Below are positions 56,987 to 64,000 of a DNA stretch of 64,000 nt, piece after piece. Made by a program: the position numbers and the translations under genes. The notes beneath the pieces are model-generated. The model saw only the letters and a list, made by a program, of their open reading frames with translations. It made no database searches and was not told the origin of the DNA. The DNA comes from Triatoma infestans (Eukaryota; Arthropoda; Insecta; Hemiptera; Reduviidae). The stretch lies in the NCBI GenBank assembly GCA_011037195.1, contig JAAEAF010001564.1:124001-188000 (forward strand), given 5' to 3'. Within the stretch, counting starts at the first letter, position 1. Each line of letters opens with the position of its first letter.

Positions 56987-59966
56987 ATGGTTACGAAACC
57001 GTCAAGAAAGAAATCAAGCCGGATGGATTTAATTGGTAAACGACCTATGCGAGGATTATGGTATATTGCATCATGGAATGTGAGAAGTTTGTTCAGTCCC
57101 GGGGCTAGTCGGAGGTTGGAGGAGGAGCTTAAAAAGTATAAAATAGATGTTGCTGCCCTCCAGGAGATGAGATGGGGAAATACGGAAATAACTACGCTGC
57201 AAAACTATGTGATATTTAATAGTGGCAGCAGAACTAACATCTTGGGAACAGGCTTTGCAGTGAGCAATAAAATGAAGCAACGGGTATTAAAGTTTCAACC
57301 GGTTAATGAAAGGATCTGCTTACTGCGCCTGAAAGGAAAATTTTTCAATATCACGTTGGTAAGTGTACATGCCCCTACAGAGGACGCGGAGGAGGATATA
57401 AAGGAGGAATTTTACGCGGAATTGGAGCGAGTGTTTGCTGGTGTTCCCGGGCATGATGTAAAAGTAGTGCTCGGTGATTTCAATGCGAAAGTAGGCAAGG
57501 AGGATGTTTTCAAGCCAGTCATTGGTAGATATAGCAAACATGAGATCACAAATGATAATGGGAGAAGAATGATTGACTTCGCGGGGGATAAGAATATGAG
57601 AGTGGCGAGTACGATGTTCCCACATAAGAGTATTCATTTGGAAACTTGGGTATCCCCAGATGGTGTCACAAGAAATCAAATAGACCATGTCCTGATAGAG
57701 ACGCGGCATGCGACGAGTATTAGTGACGTGAGGAGTTATAGGGGAGCAGATATAGATTCTGACCATTTCTTGGTTAGGGCACAATTGGGGCTAAAAATTG
57801 CAGTTAGAGGGCAAGGAAGGGGGGAGAAGAGGAAGCAGTTTGCTACGGAAAGATTAAAGGAGGAGGAGGTCAGTGAAAGCTTTAGAACGGAAGTTGAAAG
57901 GCTGTTCCAAGAAGAGGATGATAGACAGATAATGGATAGAGGCGAAGAAGCGGTGGGAACCCAGTGGATTAGGCTAAGAAAGATAATACAGACGGCTGCT
58001 GAGAAATCGCTGGGAGACAGGAAAAAACAAACAAGAAATGACTGGTATGATCAGGAGGTAGCTAGGGCGTTAGAGGAAAGAAACGAGGCAAGGAAAAGGA
58101 TGTTGATAAGGAAAACAAGGGCAAGTGCGCAGGACTATAGGGAAAAGAGGGCAAAAGCTAGACTCATGTGCAGAAGAAAGAAAAGGGAAGCAGAAAGAGA
58201 GATAGTAGAGCAGATGCAGAGAGATTTTGAAGAGCATAGAAGTAGAAAGTTCTACAAGAAAATTAGAAATGTGAAAGAGGGTTACCAGCCAAGGATGGGA
58301 TGTGTAGAAGGGAAAGACGGCAGGCTGCTACTGGGGAAAGAGGATATTGTGGACAGATGGATGAGCTATTTCCGGGAAGTTTGGAATGATGGTGAAATGG
58401 TTATGGGGATAGACGAGGAAGCTATCTCACAAGAAGAGGATGCGGAGCCGCCCTCGAGAGAAGATTTCGATAGGATTCTAGGAGGAATGAGAGGAAATAA
58501 AGCGCCAGGGGAGGATAGGATTTGTATAGAAATGATTCGCCAAGGGGGTGAACGCCTTCAGGAAGAATTATACAACCTGATCCTAAATGTGTGGTTGAGA
58601 GAGGAAATGCCAAAAGAATGGGCAACTGCCTTAATTATCCCCGTTTATAAAAAAGGTAACCGGTTGAAATGCGAGATATCGTTGCTGAGCGTAACCTATA
58701 AAATCTTGGCGGCACTTATAACAGAAAGGGTATCAGTAGTAGCAGAGCGAGAGCTTGGCGATTACCAGTCTGGATTTCGGAGTGCAAGATCGACGATGGA
58801 CCATATCTTTACAATGCGTACAGTAATGGAGAAATTTTATGAGTACGGCCTGGAGTTGCATCAACTGTACGTTGATTTTAAGAGGGCGTACGATTCGGTC
58901 TCTCGAATTGGCCTATTCAGAGGGCTAAAAGCATTAGGAGTCCAAGCTAAGGTGATAAGACTGGTTAAAACGACCTTGAGAGACACGGTGGCAAAAGTAG
59001 CAATCCAAGGTCAGATTTCCTCAGAGTTCGCTATAAATATGGGCTTAAGGCAGGGAGACCCGGTGTCCCTGATCCTCTTCAACCTGGTATTGGAAATGGC
59101 AATGCGAAAATGCACGATTAACCCCGGAGGCAACATATATAACAGAATGTCTGATTATTTGGCCTACGCAGATGATGTAGCCATTATAGCGAGGCCAAAG
59201 GCTGCTCTTAGGGAAACCTTTATGGAGTTGGCTGAAGGCGCCGTCAGTTATGGTCTGAAGATTAATGAGGAGAAGACCAAGTACATGGTCACAACTCGGC
59301 GCGCGAGATGTTTCAGAGAGTTAATCGCGGGCCAGCACCGTTTTGAATTCAAATATCTAGGGCGTTAAAGAATTCAAATATCTAGGAGCCGTCCTCACTA
59401 ACAAAAATGAGGTAAGTCGCGACATAGACAACAGAATAGCGGCCGGAAACAGGTGTTTGGGAGCGTTAAGACGGACATTCTATAATAGATCCCTGTCAAG
59501 AAAGACCAAATTGACGATCTATAAGTCAGTTCTTAGACCCGTGGTAACGTATGGCTCGGAGTCGTGGACGTTGAGGCATGCAGACGAATTGAAATTGAAC
59601 CGCTGGGAGAGAAAGGTTTTGAGGGCGGTCTATGGACCAGTGTGCCAAGATGGAGTCTGGAGGTGCCGAAAAAACGCGGAGTTAAGAGAGCTGTACGGGG
59701 AAGAGGACATAGTATCTGTGGTCAAGCAGGGAAGGTTGCGTTGGGTTGGACACGTGCAAAGGATGGAGAGTGAGAGAGCACCACGAAGGGCGCTGGAGGG
59801 TCACCCTGGAGGCAGTAGACCGAGAGGGAGACCTAGGCTGCGTTGGATGGGTGATGTGGAGGAGGATCTCCGGGAGCTGAACATAAGACAGTGGAGAAGA
59901 AAAGCTCTAGATAGAGAAGCTTGGGGTCGGGTATTGGCGGAGGCCAAGGTCCTACATGGGCCGTAG
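56987..59966 (+). pseudogene. RTE-type LINE protein: APE endonuclease plus reverse transcriptase, one disruption
   Basis: The open frame runs from 56945 to 59368; the first ATG is 56987. The endonuclease half shows WYIASWNVRSLF, ALQEMRWG (metal Glu), VSVHAPTED, VVLGDFNAKVG (DxN) and DIDSDHFLV (SDH, catalytic His). A basic, charged linker follows (about residues 280-480). The RT half shows NKAPGEDRICIEMI, ISLLSVTYKIL, YQSGFRSARSTMDHIF, LYVDFKRAYDSV (motif A), GLRQGDPVSLILFN (motif B), YLAYADDVAIIA (motif C) and LKINEEKTKYM. The C-terminal part (59370-59966) has WTLRHADELKLNRWERKVLR and QGRLRWVGHVQRM. A 25-bp tandem duplication at 59345-59394 adds a stop and shifts the frame. Residues NYRG, usual before GISLLSV-type motifs, are largely missing. 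Confidence 0.88.
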
Positions 59967-60006
59967 TGCCATAGTTGAGTTGAGTTGAGTTGAGTAAAAT
60001 CACAAT

Positions 60007-60053
60007 TCAGCTTAACTGATTTTCTTCAAATTTTGGATTCTAGTCAAGCTTCT
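60007..60053 (+). repeat. CTTCCGG-repeat, middle part
   Basis: TCAGCTTAACTGATTTTCTT to the ATTCTAGTCAAGC segment. It lies between the RTE-type LINE and the 418-bp element, continuing the copy begun at 56570. Confidence 0.7.
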
Positions 60054-60471
60054 TCTTCCCATGGCTCTACAGCCCTTGTAGGACTTTGGTCTCCTTGAAA
60101 AAATTTTCCCAACCATCCTGATCTAACACTCTTTTTTGCCTAACACCTATTTTCGGCAAGTCTGCCTCCACACCTTGCAGCTATCTCAAACTTGGCAGTC
60201 CCCTTAGTCTTCTGCCGCCTGGATGATTTTCATAAATCTTTCGGAGAGTTCTCTCTTTATTCTTCCCGTGGAGGTGACCTAAACAGCGCAACCTTCCTAG
60301 TTTGACGGTATTCACTAGATTTTTTCTAGTTTTTGGATTCGTAACCCTTACATTTTTTGCGGTTGGCCACACTCCCAATCTGGAGGACCAGGAGACAAGC
60401 TTCGTTTGCCACGGCTCCGCACATGTAGATCACTTTGAGTTACCCAGGATGCACCACGCGGAGGCGACCCC
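60054..60471 (-). mobile_element. Short internally deleted RTE-derived element, 14-bp target duplication
   Basis: CTAGTCAAGCTTCT at 60040-60053 and 60472-60485 flanks a 418-bp insert on the minus strand. Its 5' part (CTCCTGGTCCTCCAGATTGG, GTGGCCAACC, GGTTACGAATCC) matches the leader/start region of the RTE-type LINE. Its 3' part encodes GRLRCLGHLHGKNKERTLRK then IYENHPGGRRLRGLPSLR, the C-terminal end of the same protein group. The tail is (GAA)n. The middle of the LINE is missing, so it must rely on proteins made elsewhere. Confidence 0.8.
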
Positions 60472-60485
60472 CTAGTCAAGCTTCT

Positions 60486-60950
60486 AATGCATAATAAGAT
60501 GGCAGGACTATACATTGTATTGAAGTGGTACTTTACAGGCTAAACGCTACTGTTATCCCAGCATATTCCCAAGAAATTGTATCAAATAAAAGTTGAAGGG
60601 ATTTTTTAATATAGTTTAAAGAAAATCATGAAAAACTGTGTGAGAAAAAAGTCAGTAAAGCTGCACTTCCGGTAGATGGATTTTGTCCGAAACCTTCGGT
60701 TCAGATGCGGTGTTAGTAGCAAGCTAAACGGAATACCAAGTTTTAGCTTCTGGCGACTTTTCATTTTTTTGGGATATTTTTTATATTTTGTTTACACTCA
60801 CGCACACAATCAATTCGCTAAAGTACATTTTTTTTTCGTTCTCAGAGGACTTCAAAATATGTATTTCCGGTGAAATATTAATTTCGCAAATTTGACACGA
60901 TGGCAATAATTCCTTTTACTGGGAGTAGAGAAAGTAAAAAAAAGACGAAA
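60486..60950 (+). repeat. CTTCCGG-repeat, terminal part
   Basis: Continues AATGCATAATAAGATGGCAG to GCACTTCCGGTAGATGGATT, TGTCCGAAACCTTCGGTTCA, a short CACGCACACA remnant, TATTTCCGGTGAAATATTAA, and the eroded hairpin CCTTTTACTGGGAGTAGAGAA, then GTAAAAA. Confidence 0.75.
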
Positions 60951-60953
60951 GAT

Positions 60954-61860
60954 TTATGCGTTCTGAAGAGAGACCACTGATGTTCTGTGGTTCACAGATG
61001 GTTCTAAGATGGACTGTGGAACTGGAGCAGGAGTGTGTGGGATGAGCCCGCAGGTACTAATTGAGAGGCCGTTGGGCAGATACTCTACAATATTCCAGGC
61101 TGAGGTGTTTACCATCAAGGTCTGTGCCGAGGAGAACCTGTGTAGAGCTCCAAGGAGCAAAGTTATACGCATTTGCTAGGACAGGCTGCACTGAAAGCCC
61201 TAGAGGCTTACAGAACCACCTAACTAAGGAATGTGACATTGACGAGACTCTCCAGGCACAATAAGGCACAGGTGATATTAGGTTTTGAAGCACAGGCAGG
61301 GAGTGAGCGTAACGAGACAGCTGACCAACTGGCCAGGAACGGGGCAAATACTCCGTTCAATGGTCCAGAGCCTGTCCTGGGGATAGCCGCTGGAACGGTC
61401 CGTCCAGCGATCGGAGACTGGCTTCGAAACAAGCATGAGGCGCTCTAAGGGGAGGGAGAGCCCAGGGACTCTACACAGTAAAAGGATGATGCCAGGACTG
61501 TGTAAAAGAAGGACCAACCCAACATGACCCTTAGGCCTGGGTAGGAACCAGATCTCCCTGGTGGCGGGGCAATTTGCTGGTCATGGTAGGTTCAGGAAGC
61601 GTCTGCACAAGGTGGAGCTCATAAGCGCGAAACCCTTGTGCAGACTATGTCAGGAGGAGGAGGAGGAGGAGGAGACGGCCCCCCTCCGCCTGCTCTTTGA
61701 TTGCTTTACAATAACTAAATTGCGATACGAAATCTTTGGTACGTTGCGACCTGAGGAGATAGTAACGCAAGATGATCTGGTGGTGAAAGCCCTTAAACTC
61801 TTCAGGAGGGGAGGATTCATTTACAAGAAATTATTGGGCATGGCACAATAAGCCTTTGTT
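60954..61860 (+). pseudogene. LINE RNase H and C-terminal fragment
   Basis: Pieces in different frames: WFTDGSKMDCGTGAGVCGM (first Asp block), IFQAEVFTIKVCAEENL (Glu block), LGQAALKALEAYRT (SDSQAA block, catalytic Asp lost), GFEAQAGSERNETADQLARN (last Asp block, with Ala for the usual His region), and PEPVLGIAAGTVRPAI. The C-terminal part GRFRKRLHKVELISAKPLCR then LCQEEEEEEETAPLRLLFDC ends at a stop at 61851. The GAG repeat encoding the Glu run has expanded. 5'-truncated, non-functional. Confidence 0.7.
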
Positions 61861-61889
61861 GGCTGTGGTGCTGGGGTACAGCCCACCCG

Positions 61890-61891
61890 TA

Positions 61892-61947
<56 letters not shown>
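61890..61947. repeat. (AAT)n tail or microsatellite
   Basis: About 18 AAT units, 30 bp after the LINE stop-proximal sequence. It is likely an expanded 3' tail of that LINE. Confidence 0.85.
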
Positions 61948-61949
<2 letters not shown>

Positions 61950-62600
61950 CACAGAAAGTAATAAAAAATGAGTATGAGCGGAAATACGACTATTGTTTTG
62001 TAGGCTATCCTTTAAAAATAAGGTCAATCTTTCATTTATATATATATTTTTTTTTTTTTTATAATATTCGATACCATAAATTCAAATACACTTAAAAAAA
62101 AAATGTACTAGAAAAACTTTTTTTAAAAATAAAACCTTAAGGCTATAAATATCAGTTTAATGCCATAAATGGTTGGCATATTTCCCCCAGTCCACTGTGC
62201 TATATACATACAGATGGCCTTTAATACAAGCATATTTTTCTAATGCTGTTTTCACTACATATTATTGGTCACTTCATTTTAAGTGTAAAGCAATGTACAA
62301 CAATACTGTCGAGAAATTTTTTTAACTTTGAATATTTTTATTTATTTTAGGTGGATTTTGAAAATCAGAAAGGCTAGGTATTTTTACAAATTACAATACA
62401 ATATTTCCGGACATGATCGTAGTACTATAATGCGGTCTGCATTGATCTATCTGCTCCTAAAACCAATGCAAGTAATGTGACTTTCCACTAACTATATAAG
62501 TAAGGGCAGCTTTATTAAAAAGAAATTTTAACAATTAAGATCTTAATTAATTCCTTGGATATTTCCTTCCTTTTATATCAAAAAAAGTGGGTTATATAAT
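61948..62600. other. AT-rich, no recognisable feature
   Basis: Homopolymer A and T runs (for example 62047-62060). No gene or bounded repeat. Confidence 0.5.
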
Positions 62601-64000
62601 AAAAAAAATCTGGTGTGAAACACTCACACAACTTTCTCTTACTCCTGTTCTCAAAATTATAATTGACAAATGTTATAGTTTGTGTACACAAATTTAAAGA
62701 AATTCGTCGAAAACTAAAAAACCTGTTCAGTAAAAGGGCACTTCCGGTTTACTAATTCTCTTAAAACTCGGAATTTTGGGCATCTATTTATTTCTAGTTA
62801 ATTTTCTTTGGATGATAGAATTATATAATCAACTACGATAGCACTCTAGAGGAAGCTGTAACCCCACCCCTCTCTGAAAAGTGCCCTTAAATGAATTTTC
62901 CCAGAGAAATGTTTTAAATAAAAGATGTATCTTTTGTATGTTTAGTTTATATACCAAGTTTCAAGAAAATCGTCGGAGCCATTTTTGAGAAAATCGCAAA
63001 AAAGTGGAAAAAAAACATTCAGTAAAGTGTTAAAATAAACGCACTTCCGGTTATCCGATTTTTTCCAATCTCGAAATTTCAACCACATATTTAATTCTAA
63101 TTAACATTATTTAGATGACAGAATTGTCTAATAAACTGAAATAGCACTTTAGAAGAAAACCTAACCCCACCCCTCTCCCAAAACTGCCCTTAAATGAATT
63201 TTCCTGGAGAAATGATTCAAATAAAAGTTGTAGCTCTTTGTATGTGTAGTTGATATAACAAGTTTAGAGAAAATCGCAAAAACGTAAAAAAAAACAAGTA
63301 GTAAAGTGGTACTTCCGGTTGAGGAAATTTGACAGATAACGCACCGGCAGATCTTATGGTGATACCTAAACGTAATACCAAGTTTCAACCCTCTACGGTT
63401 TTTCGTTTTTGAGCTATACTGTTAACACACATAGACACACACACGCAGACCATTTGCTAAAAACCACTTTTTTGGACTCAGGGGACCTCAAAACGGATAT
63501 TTCCGGTGAAAACTCGCGTCAACTGAAAAAACCTATTCAGTAAAAACGCACTTCTGATTTCTCGGAAACTGGGTATTAATAAATTTATTTCTAATTAATT
63601 TTGTCTAGCTGGTAGAATTGTATAATCAATAGAGATAGCAATTCAGAAGCAAACATAACCCTACCCCCTACACAAAAACCTCCTTCTTAAATGAGTTTAC
63701 CTGGAGAAATGTTTCAAATAAAAGCTGTAGCACTTTAGATGTGTAGTTTACATAATTTGTTTAAAGAAAATTGTTGGAGCCCTTTTTAGAGAGAATAGCA
63801 GAAAACTGAAAATTACTTTTCAGTAAAAAACGCACTTCCGGTCATCTGATTTTCTTCAAACTTGGAATTTTAGCAACATATTTAATTATAATTAATATTA
63901 TTTAGTTGATAGAAATGTGAAATAAACTGAAATAACACTTTAAAGGAAAACCTAATCCCACTCCTCACCAAAAAGTGCCTTGAAATGCATTTTTCCTGGA
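62601..64000 (+). repeat. CTTCCGG-repeat, longest array, runs off the window
   Basis: Opens AATCTGGTGTGAAACACTCA. Cores occur at about 62741, 63040, 63311, 63547 and 63834. After the first three units the terminal module appears (GTGATACCTAAACGTAATAC, a short CACACACACG tract, TATTTCCGGTGAAAACTCG). At about 63530 the array restarts with another unit instead of the terminal hairpin, so two copies are joined head to tail. Short conserved frames on the minus strand in this region follow the repeat and are not genes. Confidence 0.8.

Larger units (their letters stand above)
56669..59993 (+). mobile_element. Full-length RTE-type LINE, 3325 bp, 13-bp target duplication
   Basis: GTAAAATCACAAT at 56656-56668 and 59994-60006 flanks the element, which ends in a (TTGAG)n tail (59974-59993). 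Restoring the empty site rejoins a CTTCCGG repeat in register. The leader is 0.3 kb with two perfect hairpins, followed by one long coding region. Full length and mostly open frames indicate a fairly recent insertion. Confidence 0.9.

Noticed and set aside
57320..57784. 154-codon open frame on the minus strand
   Set aside because: Lies antisense to the intact endonuclease frame of the RTE-type LINE and shows no domain; a shadow frame.
61821..62027. Poly-isoleucine frame
   Set aside because: Translation of the (AAT)n tract on the minus strand.
63161..63388. Minus-strand 75-codon frame, also found in related form near 21.2-21.5 and 23.9-24.4 kb
   Set aside because: The frames follow the CTTCCGG repeat and its CA tract and break at different places in each copy; not a conserved protein.

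Overview
The window is animal nuclear DNA, most likely from an insect. It is AT-rich, has GT-AG introns, and the only recognisable host gene is closest to insect class I alpha-mannosidases. The rest is a dense field of decayed, nested transposable elements (mariner, Tc1, RTE-type and R1/LOA/I-type LINEs, solo LTRs, tRNA-derived SINEs, foldback elements). The mix would suit a large hemipteran genome such as a planthopper, but nothing here proves the species. No bacterial operons, CRISPR arrays or ribosome-binding sites are present.

Host gene. Four exons on the minus strand (5250-5032, 2656-2477, 1144-931, 675-451) join in phase with consensus splice sites. They encode the middle of a GH47 Golgi mannosyl-oligosaccharide alpha-1,2-mannosidase (mas-1 / alpha-Man-Ia type), which trims mannose from N-glycans. 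The C-terminal exons lie beyond position 1. The N-terminal exons lie upstream at higher coordinates, possibly inside the window: a good candidate first exon with a membrane anchor is at 52760-52535.

Region by region. 0-5.3 kb: mannosidase exons, with a foldback element and a duplicated SINE in introns. 6.6-7.9 kb: an LTR-type element split by a younger solo LTR. 8.6-9.5 kb: R2-like endonuclease fragment. 9.6-12.6 kb: large inverted repeat whose arms carry a tRNA-like SINE. 13-19.4 kb: interspersed repeat, two more solo LTRs, composite SINE. 20.6-25.3 kb: two opposed long copies of the dominant interspersed repeat. 26.1-27.7 kb: young LINE fragment with target-site duplication inside an older LINE. 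28.6-29.3 kb: inverted LTR. 30.7-34.3 kb: long decayed R1/LOA/I-type LINE. 36.4-37.1 kb: LTR-type unit. 38.6-40.2 kb: Tc1-like element inside the interspersed repeat. 41.1-42.1 kb: mariner. 44-45 kb: LINE RNase H fragment. 46.4-47.6 kb: SINE, MITE and mariner fragment. 50.3-51.3 kb: second copy of the composite SINE. 53.8-55.3 kb: perfect palindromes beside a terminally complete mariner. 56.0-60.5 kb: LINE fragment, nearly intact RTE-type LINE and an internally deleted relative. 61-62 kb: another LINE RNase H fragment. 62.6-64 kb: the interspersed repeat again, running off the end.

The unifying theme is one abundant, unnamed repeat family (here the 'CTTCCGG repeat'): about 295-bp degenerate units in tandem, then a terminal module with a (CA)n tract and a 12-bp hairpin. 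Other elements inserted into its copies, giving readable empty-site evidence and relative ages. I found no cellular system that is clearly new. The most unusual items are this repeat family, the RTE-derived short element, the foldback family with a conserved reading frame, and the LTR-type units that carry a primer-binding-like motif inside the mobilised segment.
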